In this document: piece after piece, positions 34,740-41,922 of the stretch | How positions within the stretch are numbered: position 1 is the stretch's first letter | Layout: each line of letters begins with the position of its first letter | Assembly: GCA_963783045.1 (NCBI GenBank) | Contig: CAWAMD010000001.1 | Coordinates: 124,001-188,000 of the forward strand | Source: CAWAMD01 sp963783045 | GTDB taxonomy: Bacteria; Actinomycetota; Nitriliruptoria; Nitriliruptorales; Nitriliruptoraceae | Length of the DNA: 64,000 nucleotides | Direction: 5' to 3' | Notes under the pieces: generated by a model | Seen by the model: the letters and a program-made list of their open reading frames with translations, nothing else | Databases searched by the model: none | What the model was told of the DNA's origin: nothing | Position numbers and translations under genes: made by a program

Positions 34740-35895
34740 CGGTGAAGTGATCGGTGTCGTCGGGGACGTCGACCCATGTGACGTCGTCGCCGGCCTCCGC
34801 CGCCGCAGCGACGAAGGAGGCCGTCAGCTCGGGCGGCACCACCTCGTCGGCCGCGCCGTGCACCGCGACGACGGGCACCCCGAGCGGGATCCGGGCAACC
34901 GGGGAGGCGAGCAGGACCGGGTCGACGTCGGTCCCGACGTTCTCCGCGATGTCCGTCAGCATGGACCGCACCGCGCCGTCCCCGAGATCGGCCACGGCTG
35001 CCGCGGCGAGGTCCAGGACGCCGGCCAGCGACACGATCCCCCTCGGCGTGAGCGGTGCCGCGGACGGCGCCTGGGCGAGGCCCCGCCGGACGTCGGCCCG
35101 CTGGGTCGCCGCCCAGAGCGCCAGCGTCGCGCCCGCGGAGTGCCCGACGAGGACGCACCGGTCGCGGTCGAGCCGGTGCTCGCCGGCCACCTCCCCGAGC
35201 CGCTCCAGCGCCGAGGAGACGTCGGCGAAGGTCTGTGGCCACCCGCCGCCGGTGGGCCCGAGCCGCCGGTACTCGACGTTCGCGGTCGCCCAGCCCCGAT
35301 CGACGAGATCGACCGCCAGCCCCTCCACGAGGTCGCGCTCCCAGGCGTGGAGCCAGAACCCGCCGTGCAGCAGGACGACGCAGGGCCGGACCGCATCCCC
35401 CTCGGGCCGGCGCAGCTCGACGATCTGGGCGCTGGTGGTGCCGTAACGCAGGATGCTCGGCGCGGGCCGGCCGACGCGGGCGGCCAGCAACCGCAGTGCC
35501 CACGCGAACCCGCGGCGACCCCGGCCGTGGATCGCTCGCAGCGCCGAGGCGCGGACGGCGCCGCCGGGGCGTGCCAGCTCCTCCACGTCGACGTGCACGA
35601 CGGGCAGGGGGCACCGCGCGACGGCCGCGGCGACGGTGACCGAGCCGTCGAACGCGCCCGCGTGCAGCACCACGCCCTGGGAGCGCTCCGGCGCCCGACC
35701 GATCGCATCCACGATCGCGGGGACCGTCGCCGCCTCGAGGATCTCCAGGTCCACCCCGAGACCCGACGCCGCGCGCCGGCACACCGCCTCCCAGCCCTCG
35801 GGCAGCCGTGCCGGACCCCGCACGACGGTCACGTGCGACAGGGCGCCGGCCGCCCGTGCCGCCTCGGCCGGAAACCGGTCGGTTGCTCGCCCCAT
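34678..35895 (-). CDS. putative kynurenine formamidase with an N-terminal AroQ-like domain
   Basis: A 405-residue two-domain protein. Residues about 165-405 are an alpha/beta hydrolase: HGGFW oxyanion motif at 177-181, nucleophile Ser253 in GHSAGA, Asp in VHGAADEVVPP and His in DDTDHFTVID. That pattern fits bacterial and fungal N-formylkynurenine formamidases, the step missing between the dioxygenase and kynureninase here. Residues 21-142 follow the type II 3-dehydroquinase fold (VTVVRGP, VVLHAGAFDGSV, PLPVVHVDVEELARP, LRAIHGRG). The active-site Tyr loop is deleted and the Asn and two His positions are replaced, so it is probably non-catalytic. The start is set by GAGGGAGG. Confidence 0.72.
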   Translation of the reverse strand: MGRATDRFPAEAARAAGALSHVTVVRGPARLPEGWEAVCRRAASGLGVDLEILEAATVPAIVDAIGRAPERSQGVVLHAGAFDGSVTVAAAVARCPLPVVHVDVEELARPGGAVRASALRAIHGRGRRGFAWALRLLAARVGRPAPSILRYGTTSAQIVELRRPEGDAVRPCVVLLHGGFWLHAWERDLVEGLAVDLVDRGWATANVEYRRLGPTGGGWPQTFADVSSALERLGEVAGEHRLDRDRCVLVGHSAGATLALWAATQRADVRRGLAQAPSAAPLTPRGIVSLAGVLDLAAAAVADLGDGAVRSMLTDIAENVGTDVDPVLLASPVARIPLGVPVVAVHGAADEVVPPELTASFVAAAAEAGDDVTWVDVPDDTDHFTVIDPASRAWQATAAAMDRFR

Positions 35896-35953
35896 GCCTC
35901 CTCCCTCGCCGAGACGCGCCATGCGCGCAGTCCTGCGCATCATGGCGAAACCG

Positions 35954-35982
35954 TGACGAACGTCAAGAAATCGGTGTAGGTT
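35954..35982. promoter_or_regulatory. divergent promoter/operator of the formamidase and trpB2 genes
   Basis: The perfect palindrome TGACGAACGTCA is at 35954-35965, followed by GAAA and GTGTAGGTT; TAGGTT at 35977-35982 is a plausible -10 box toward trpB2. On the minus strand TTGACG with CATGAT 16 bases away could serve the formamidase. Confidence 0.55.
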
Positions 35983-36095
35983 GGCCGTGCTCCACGGCGC
36001 AGCGCCCGCCGCGCACCGACCGGTGCACCGGTCACTGTCCGGCCACCCTAGCGGGCGTCCACGGTCATCCACCGCGGTTCGAAAGGCGACGGCAC

Positions 36096-37460
36096 ATGTC
36101 AGACGACACGAAGATCATCCTCCCCGAGAGCGAGATCCCGACTCGCTGGTACAACGTCGTGGCCGACCTTCCCGAGCCGCCACCCCCGCCACTGCACCCG
36201 GGGACGAAGCAGCCGGCCGGCCCCGAGGACCTCGCCCCGCTGTTCCCCATGGAGCTCATCAAGCAGGAGGTCTCGGCCGAGCAGTACATCGAGATCCCCG
36301 ACGCGATCCGTGACGTCTACAAGATGTGGCGGCCGACGCCGATGGTCCGGGCAAGCCGCCTCGAGAAGGCGCTCGGTACGCCCGCGCGCATCTACTTCAA
36401 GTACGAGGGCGTCAGCCCCGCCGGCTCGCACAAGCCGAACACCGCCGTCGCGCAGGCCTACTACAACGCCGACGCGGGGATCCACAAGCTCTCCACCGAG
36501 ACCGGCGCCGGGCAGTGGGGCAGCGCGCTCGCGTTCGCCGGCACGCAGTTCGACATCCAGGTCGAGGTCTTCATGGTGAAGGTCTCGTACGAGCAGAAGC
36601 CCTACCGCCGCTCGCTCATCGAGACCTGGGGCGCGACGATCCATCCGAGTCCCACGGAGCTCACCGAAGCGGGACGCAAGATCCTGTCCGAGCATCCCGA
36701 CTCGACCGGCAGTCTCGGCATCGCGATCAGCGAGGCCGTCGAGGTCGCCGCGAAGAGCGAGGACACCAACTACTCCCTCGGCAGCGTGCTCAGCCACGTG
36801 CTGCTGCACCAGACGGTCATCGGCGAGGAGTCGCTGAAGCAGCTCGACATGGCGGGCGAGCGCGCGCCCAACGTCATCATCGGCTGCAGCGGCGGCGGGT
36901 CGAACCTCGGCGGCATGATCCTGCCCTTCCTGCGCGAGAACCTGGCCGGCCGCATGAACGCCCGGCTCGTCGCCGTCGAGCCCGCCGCGTCGCCGTCGTT
37001 CACGAAGGGGCAGTACCGCTACGACTTCGGGGACAGCGTCGGCCTGACCCCGCTCATGAAGATGCACACGCTCGGCCACGACTTCGTGCCCGACCCGATC
37101 CACGCCGGCGGCCTGCGCTACCACGGGATGGCGCCGCTGCTCAGCCACATCAACGAGCTCGGCATGCTCGAGGCCTCGGCCATCAACCAGCTCGAGTGCT
37201 TCGAGCAGGCGGTCCTGTTCGCCCGCACCGAAGGGATCGTCCCTGCTCCCGAGCCGACGCACGCCATCGCGCAGGTCGTCCGCGAGGCCCTGCGCTGCAA
37301 GGAGGAGAACTCCGAGGAGGTCATCCTCTTCAACCTCTCCGGCCACGGCCACTTCGACATGGGCGCCTACGACGCCTACTTCAAGGGCGAGCTCGAGGAC
37401 TACGAGTACCCCGAGGCGAAGGTCGCCGAGGCGATGTCGCACGTCCCCGAGATCGCCTGA
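36096..37460 (+). CDS. trpB2: TrpB2-type tryptophan synthase beta-like PLP enzyme
   Basis: A 454-residue member of the TrpB2 (COG1350-type) branch, longer than TrpB1. Signs are the N-terminal extension WYNVVADLPEPPPPPLHPG, VSPAGSHKPNTA with the PLP Lys near residue 115, ETGAGQWGSALA, the glycine-rich phosphate loop GCSGGGSNLGG near residue 265, and LSGHGHFDMGAYD near the end. TrpB2 proteins join indole to serine or, in some archaea, O-phosphoserine. It lacks a TrpA partner here. Its position inside a tryptophan-degradation cluster and near serA is unusual. AAAGG precedes ATG 36096, and a strong hairpin terminator follows. Confidence 0.9.
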   Translation: MSDDTKIILPESEIPTRWYNVVADLPEPPPPPLHPGTKQPAGPEDLAPLFPMELIKQEVSAEQYIEIPDAIRDVYKMWRPTPMVRASRLEKALGTPARIYFKYEGVSPAGSHKPNTAVAQAYYNADAGIHKLSTETGAGQWGSALAFAGTQFDIQVEVFMVKVSYEQKPYRRSLIETWGATIHPSPTELTEAGRKILSEHPDSTGSLGIAISEAVEVAAKSEDTNYSLGSVLSHVLLHQTVIGEESLKQLDMAGERAPNVIIGCSGGGSNLGGMILPFLRENLAGRMNARLVAVEPAASPSFTKGQYRYDFGDSVGLTPLMKMHTLGHDFVPDPIHAGGLRYHGMAPLLSHINELGMLEASAINQLECFEQAVLFARTEGIVPAPEPTHAIAQVVREALRCKEENSEEVILFNLSGHGHFDMGAYDAYFKGELEDYEYPEAKVAEAMSHVPEIA

Positions 37461-37479
37461 GGACCCGAGCAACAGCACA

Positions 37480-37507
37480 GGGCGGTGGCCGGCGACGGCC
37501 ACCGCCC
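37480..37507 (+). terminator. hairpin terminator after trpB2
   Basis: GGGCGGTGGCC (37480-37490) and GGCCACCGCCC (37497-37507) pair perfectly over 11 bases around a six-base loop, 20 bases after the trpB2 stop. Only a short TT follows, as is usual at this G+C. Confidence 0.75.
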
Positions 37508-37533
37508 TTGGCTGTAGGCTCCGCTCTGCACGA

Positions 37534-37632
37534 CGCCAGGGGTGTCCGAACGAGCCTCGGACTGAGAGCGCGCCAGGCGGGCGCGAAACCCCGTGGGAAC
37601 CTGATCCGGGTCATGCCGGCGGAGGGAGCGCG
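37534..37632 (+). promoter_or_regulatory. TPP (thiamine pyrophosphate) riboswitch
   Basis: The THI-box elements appear in order: GGGGTGTCC near 37540, ACTGAGAG at 37561-37568, then AAACCCCGTGGGAACCTGAT and CCGGGTCATGCCGGCGGAGGGAG to about 37628, ending seven bases before the symporter ATG. The conserved CTGAGA and GAACCTGATC boxes are intact. In this position the switch likely hides the ribosome site when TPP is abundant. It implies that the symporter handles thiamine or a precursor. Confidence 0.92.
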
Positions 37633-37635
37633 TCC

Positions 37636-39057
37636 ATGATCACCACCACCATCGGTCTCGTCGTCCTGTGCGCCACGCTGGCGGCGTTCGCCGTCGTCGG
37701 CTTCCGGGCGAAGGGCAGCGACGAGGGCCTCGACGACTATCTCGTGGCCCGCAACAGTCAGTCCGGGCTGTCGCTCGGCCTGTCGCTGGCCGCCTCCGGG
37801 CTCGGCGCCTGGATCCTCTTCTCGCCGGCGGAGGTCGGCGCGTTCGTCGGCGCCGACGCGGCCATCGGGTACGGCCTCGCCTCCGCCGCACCGCTCGTCC
37901 TCTTCGGCATCCTCGGCCCGCGGGTGCGTCGGCTGCTGCCCGACGGCGTCAGCTTCATGGGCTTCATGAAGACCCGGTTCGGCCGCACCGTCCACGCGAC
38001 CGTCACCGCGGTCGCCATCGGCTACATGGCGACCTACCTCGTGGCCGAGCTGACCGCGATCGGCAGCGTCGGCGGCCTGCTCGCCGGCATCGGCCCCGGC
38101 GTGACCATCGCCGCCGTCGTGGTCGTCACCCTCGCCTACACCGCCTACGGCGGGCTGCGCGCCTCGATCATCACCGACCGCTGGCAGGCATGGCTCGTGC
38201 TCGGCCTCGCCGTGGTCGCCGGCTGGTCGGTGCTCGCGGCCACCCACCTCGCCCCTGGCGCGCTGGGCGACACCGGGCTCGTCACGGTGCACCGCACCGG
38301 CGTCGAGTCCAGCATCACGCTCGTCGTCGCCGTGACGGCCGCCGAGATGCTCAACCACGGGAACTGGCAACGGGTCTGGGCCGCCCGCGACAGCCGGTCG
38401 CTGGCGATCGGCGTCGGCGTCTCCGCGGTCCTCGTCGCGCTGATGGTGAGCGCCGCCGGGCTCGCCGGCACGCTCGCGGTCGCCGCCGGCGTCGACCTCG
38501 GCGACCCCGCCGTGCCCTTCTTCTCCCTGCTGACCGGCCTGCCCACCTGGGTGCTCGCCCTCGTGCTCACCCTCGGTGTGGGCCTCGTCGCGTCCTCCGT
38601 CGACTCGCTCGAGAACGCCCTGGCGGCGCTCGTGGTCGCCGAGCGGCCGTCCCTGAACCTCACCGGCGCCCGGGTCGCCACGGTCGTGCTCGTGGTGCCG
38701 GCCGCACTCGTCGCCGTGCAGGGCTACTCGGTGCTGCGCCTGTTCCTCGTCGCCGACCTGCTCGCCGCCGCGATCGTCGCGCCCGTCCTGCTCGGGCTGT
38801 GGCGCCGGACCACCCCCGGGGCCGCGCTCGCCGGCATCGCCGCCGGGCTCGTCGGCGCGGTCGTCGCCGCCGTCCTCACGACCACGACGCTCGGCGACGC
38901 GCTGGGCGTGGTGACGTTCGAGGGCGGCGCCACGCCGCTCGCGCCGTTCGCCGGCGCACTGCTCGCCTCCGTCACCGTCACCATCGGATGGTCGCTGATC
39001 GCGAACCGGCAGACCGACCTCGAGGGGCTCGTCTCCTCCGCCGCGGCGTCCGGCTGA
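37636..39057 (+). CDS. sodium:solute symporter (SSS family), TPP-riboswitch controlled; probable thiamine-related uptake
   Basis: A 473-residue membrane protein with about thirteen helices of the SSS (LeuT-fold) family: LDDYLVARNSQSGLSLGLSLAASGLGAWI at the start and YTAYGGLRASIITDRWQ near residue 175, the usual SSS loop. Its leader is a TPP riboswitch, so expression should rise when thiamine is scarce. SSS proteins under such control have been predicted as thiamine or thiamine-precursor transporters. No thiamine biosynthesis gene is adjacent in this window. Confidence 0.85.
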   Translation: MITTTIGLVVLCATLAAFAVVGFRAKGSDEGLDDYLVARNSQSGLSLGLSLAASGLGAWILFSPAEVGAFVGADAAIGYGLASAAPLVLFGILGPRVRRLLPDGVSFMGFMKTRFGRTVHATVTAVAIGYMATYLVAELTAIGSVGGLLAGIGPGVTIAAVVVVTLAYTAYGGLRASIITDRWQAWLVLGLAVVAGWSVLAATHLAPGALGDTGLVTVHRTGVESSITLVVAVTAAEMLNHGNWQRVWAARDSRSLAIGVGVSAVLVALMVSAAGLAGTLAVAAGVDLGDPAVPFFSLLTGLPTWVLALVLTLGVGLVASSVDSLENALAALVVAERPSLNLTGARVATVVLVVPAALVAVQGYSVLRLFLVADLLAAAIVAPVLLGLWRRTTPGAALAGIAAGLVGAVVAAVLTTTTLGDALGVVTFEGGATPLAPFAGALLASVTVTIGWSLIANRQTDLEGLVSSAAASG

Positions 39058-39115
39058 GACGCTCCCGTCCAGCCGACCCCGCCGTCGCCCCCCGTCCGGC
39101 CGGACCCCCCGATAG

Positions 39116-39145
39116 CGTCGACAGCGACAACGTCCGCTGTCGACG
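39116..39145. promoter_or_regulatory. perfect 11-base inverted repeat before the selenoprotein candidate
   Basis: CGTCGACAGCG (39116-39126) and CGCTGTCGACG (39135-39145) are exact inverted repeats with an eight-base spacer. The right arm touches the ribosome site GGAG (39145-39148) of the next gene. It could be an operator or an RNA hairpin that limits translation. TAGCGT at 39113-39118 could be a -10 box. Confidence 0.55.
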
Positions 39146-39155
39146 GAGACGCGCG

Positions 39156-39773
39156 ATGCACGTGACGGTTTGGTCCGACTACCTCTGACCGTGGTGCTAC
39201 GCGGGCCTGGACCGGTCCGCCCACCTCGAACAGACCCACAACGTCGAGGTGACGTGGGTGCCATTCGACCTGCACCCCGAGATCCCGCCCGAGGGAACCT
39301 CGACGGATCGTGTCTATCGCGGCCGGGAGTCGGCCGTCGAACAGCAGTTCCGCAGCATGCTGGCCGGCACCGGCCTCCCGTTCGAGCTCCCGGACCGCAT
39401 CCCCCGCACGCGCGTCGCCCTCGAGGTCGCCGAGTGGATCCGTCGCCACGACCCCGCGGCGTTCGACGCCGTCCATCGGGCGCTGTTCGTGGCCTACTGG
39501 GGAGACGGCCGCGACATCGGCGACCGGACGACCGTCCTCGAGATCGTCGCGGGCACGGGTGGCGACGCGGAGGGTGCCGCTACGGCCCATGCGGCGGGGG
39601 AGACGTCCACGGCGGTCGACCGCTGGCGGGAGCGGGGCCTGGATGCGGGCGTTGCGGGGACGCCCGCCTGGCTCTTCGAGGACAGGTTCCTCGTTCCCGG
39701 CTGCCAGCCGCGCGACGTCTTCGACCGCGTGGTCACGAGACTGCAAGCGAGGAGCGATGACCCAGCAACCTGA
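39156..39773 (+). CDS. DsbA/FrnE-like thiol oxidoreductase, probable selenoprotein (UPWC active site, in-frame TGA)
   Basis: Reading through the TGA at 39186-39188 gives a 205-residue DsbA-family (FrnE-like) protein: MHVTVWSDYL-U-PWCYAGLDR, then VTWVPFDLHPEIPPEG. A helical insertion and the cis-Pro region GVAGTPAWLFEDRFLVPGCQP follow. In homologues the active site after SDxxCPWCY is CPWC, so the TGA falls exactly on the catalytic Cys and would be read as selenocysteine (residue 11). GGAG stands 7 bases before ATG 39156. A hairpin that fits a bacterial SECIS is at 39201-39220. The alternative GTG start at 39249 would delete the active site. The following thioesterase overlaps by 17 bases. Confidence 0.78.
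39201..39220 (+). promoter_or_regulatory. candidate bacterial SECIS hairpin
   Basis: GCGGGCC (39201-39207) pairs with GGTCCGC (39214-39220) over seven pairs, one of them G-U, closing the six-base loop TGGACC. The loop has G at its second and third positions, and it begins 19 bases after the TGA. Both fit the general rules for bacterial selenocysteine insertion elements, which lie inside the coding region just after the UGA. Confidence 0.6.
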
Positions 39774-40233
39774 TCCTGAGCCACTCGAGCATCCGAACCG
39801 TGACCGGCTCGACGCGATGTTCCGCTCGGACCGGTTCGCCGGTGCGATGGGCGCCCGGCTGCTGGACTGGGGCGGCGGCTGGGCGCGCGTGAGCTGGGTA
39901 CCCGGCGGGTCGCAGCAGAACTTCGCCGGACTCGTGCACGGCGGTGCCCTGTTCGCGATCGGTGACATGGCCTTCGCGGTGGCCTCGAACTCGTGGGGAC
40001 GACAGGCCGTGGCCCTGAGCGTGAACGTCCACTTCCACAACAGCCCCGACCCGGAGGCCAACGTCGTCGCCGAGGCGTGGGAGCGGGTCTGCGGGCGTCG
40101 CACCGGCTCCTACCTCATCGAGCTGCGCGCCCAGGAACGCCGGCTCGCGAGCCTGCACGCCATGGTCTACCGCCGCGACGCCTGGCACTTCGGCGACGAC
40201 GCCTGGCCCGACGAGTGGCGCGCCCGCCACTGA
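39757..40233 (+). CDS. PaaI-like hotdog-fold thioesterase
   Basis: A 158-residue hotdog thioesterase: the N-terminal helix RDRLDAMFRSDRFAGAMGARLLDWGGGWA, the catalytic-region NFAGLVHGGALFAIGDMAFAVASNS near residue 49, and the strand ALSVNVHFHNSPDP. PaaI-type enzymes hydrolyse aryl- or ring-hydroxylated acyl-CoA esters, often rescuing CoA in phenylacetate or benzoate pathways. AGGAG precedes ATG 39757, which lies within the end of the selenoprotein candidate. It probably belongs to the catabolic cluster. Confidence 0.88.
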   Translation: MTQQPDPEPLEHPNRDRLDAMFRSDRFAGAMGARLLDWGGGWARVSWVPGGSQQNFAGLVHGGALFAIGDMAFAVASNSWGRQAVALSVNVHFHNSPDPEANVVAEAWERVCGRRTGSYLIELRAQERRLASLHAMVYRRDAWHFGDDAWPDEWRARH

Positions 40234-40320
40234 AACGGCGAGACGGATCGCGACCTCCCGTTCCCGGCGTCGCGCGAGGCGTCGATACCCTGCAGGCCAT
40301 CCCTCCCCCAAGGAGCCCCC

Positions 40321-41517
40321 ATGCGTGAAGCCGTCATCGTCGAGGCCGTCCGTACCCCCGTCGGCAAGGGCAAGCCCGGCGGTGCGCTGTCCGGCTGGCA
40401 CCCCGTGGACCTGCTCGCCGAGACGCTGCGCGGGCTCGTGGACCGCACCGGCATCGACCCGACGCTGATCGATGACGTGATCACCGGCTGCGTGTCCCAG
40501 GCCGGTGAGCAGTCCTTCAACGTCGGCCGCAACGCCGTGCTCGCCGCCGGGCTGCCCGAGACCGTGCCCGCCACCACCATCGACCGGCAGTGCGGGTCCT
40601 CCCAGCAGGCCGCCCACTTCGCCGCCCAGGGCGTCATCGCCGGCGCCTACGACGTCGCCGTCGCCGCCGGTGTCGAGGTCATGAGCCGCGTGCCGATGTT
40701 CTCCTCGACCATGGGCAAGAACGCCTTCGGGAACACGATCCTGAACCGCTACGAGGAGGGCCTCGTCCAGCAGGGCATCTCCGCCGAGCTCATCGCCGCC
40801 AAGTGGGGCCTCTCGCGCGAGCAGCTCGACGAGTTCTCCGCCCGCTCGCACCGGCTGGCGCAGGAGGCCACCGAGACCGGCCGCTTCGCCGACGAGATCC
40901 TCCCGGTCAAGGTCACCCGCGAGGACGGGTCGGTCGAGGAGCTCACCGTCGACGAGGGCATCCGCCCCGGCACCACCGTCGAGAGCCTGGCCAGGCTCAA
41001 GCCGGCGTTCCAGTCCGACGAGATGTCCGAGCGCTTCCCCCAGATCAACTGGGTCGTGCACGCCGGCAACGCCTCGCAGATCTCCGACGGCGCTGCTGCG
41101 CTGCTCATCATGGAGCGCGAGAAGGCCGAGGCCCTCGGCCTGCCGATCCGCGCCCGGTTCCACAGCTTCGCCGTCGCGGGGGACGACCCGATCTACATGC
41201 TGACCGGCGTCATCCCGGCCACGGCGCAGGTGCTCGAGCGCGCCGGGCTCGACATCGACGACATCGACGTGTTCGAGGTCAACGAGGCCTTCGCGCCCGT
41301 CGTGCTCGCCTGGCAGAAGGAGACGGGCGCCGACCTGGCCAAGGTGAACGTCAACGGCGGCGCCATCGCGCTCGGGCACCCGCTCGGCGCATCCGGCGCG
41401 AAGCTCATGACCACGCTCGTGCACGCCCTCGAGCAGCAGGGTGGACGCTACGGCCTCCAGACCATGTGCGAAGGCGGCGGCATGGCGAACGCCACCGTGA
41501 TCGAACGGGTCGGCTGA
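40321..41517 (+). CDS. acetyl-CoA C-acyltransferase (thiolase)
   Basis: A 398-residue degradative thiolase. The acyl-accepting Cys is in TIDRQCGSSQQAAHFAAQ near residue 90, and the general-base region is GGAIALGHPLGASGAK with His near residue 346. The second Cys is in MCEGGGMANATVIE near residue 382. AAGGAG precedes the ATG. It would cleave the final 3-oxoacyl-CoA (for example 3-oxopimelyl- or 3-oxoadipyl-CoA from the ring) to acetyl-CoA and a shortened acyl-CoA. Confidence 0.93.
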   Translation: MREAVIVEAVRTPVGKGKPGGALSGWHPVDLLAETLRGLVDRTGIDPTLIDDVITGCVSQAGEQSFNVGRNAVLAAGLPETVPATTIDRQCGSSQQAAHFAAQGVIAGAYDVAVAAGVEVMSRVPMFSSTMGKNAFGNTILNRYEEGLVQQGISAELIAAKWGLSREQLDEFSARSHRLAQEATETGRFADEILPVKVTREDGSVEELTVDEGIRPGTTVESLARLKPAFQSDEMSERFPQINWVVHAGNASQISDGAAALLIMEREKAEALGLPIRARFHSFAVAGDDPIYMLTGVIPATAQVLERAGLDIDDIDVFEVNEAFAPVVLAWQKETGADLAKVNVNGGAIALGHPLGASGAKLMTTLVHALEQQGGRYGLQTMCEGGGMANATVIERVG

Positions 41518-41837
41518 TGACCTACGTCCTCGCCGCCGTCGCGCTGCTCGTCGCGGTGTTCGTCGGCCAGGTCGCGGGCTGGAAGTGGGTCCTCGCGCCT
41601 CTCCTCGGGCTCGCCCTCTTCCGCTGGGCGGTCGCGATGCTGCGCTCCATGGTGCACGGCGGCCAGGCAAGCGGTGTTCCCGCGGAAGCGCCGGCGCCGG
41701 TCGAGGCCGACGAGCGGGTTCTCTACTGGTGCGAGGAGTGCGGCACCGAGGCGCTGCTGGTGGTGCGCGGCACCGGCAAGCCCCTGCGCCACTGTGGCAT
41801 GGTGATGCACGAGCGCACCGAGATCCTCAGCAGCTGA
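41517..41837 (+). CDS. small membrane-anchored zinc-ribbon protein
   Basis: A 106-residue protein coupled to the thiolase by a TGATG overlap. Two hydrophobic segments (residues 3-21 and 27-42) anchor it, and a C-terminal zinc ribbon (WCEECGTEALLVV ... HCGMVMHERT) faces the cytoplasm or the outside. The family is unknown to me. The frame and coupling make it a real gene. Confidence 0.7.
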   Translation: MTYVLAAVALLVAVFVGQVAGWKWVLAPLLGLALFRWAVAMLRSMVHGGQASGVPAEAPAPVEADERVLYWCEECGTEALLVVRGTGKPLRHCGMVMHERTEILSS

Positions 41838-41893
41838 CCTGCCCGGCCAGCTGCGCTTCGGACTTGGCGAGCTCCCGGTCGCGCCGCATGCCC

Positions 41894-41922
41894 GAGCCTC
41901 GCGTCGATCCGAGGCGAGGCTC
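41894..41922. terminator. bidirectional hairpin between convergent genes
   Basis: GAGCCTCG (41894-41901) pairs perfectly with CGAGGCTC (41915-41922) around a 13-base loop. It sits between the plus-strand zinc-ribbon gene and the stop of the minus-strand DUF421 gene. Confidence 0.5.

Noticed and set aside
37381..39264. 627-codon frame antisense to the symporter
   Set aside because: It is a Gly/Asp/Arg-rich shadow frame over the riboswitch and the symporter.
39249..39773. GTG 39249 as the start of the DsbA-like gene
   Set aside because: It has no ribosome site and would remove the whole CPWC-equivalent active-site region that is encoded in frame upstream.
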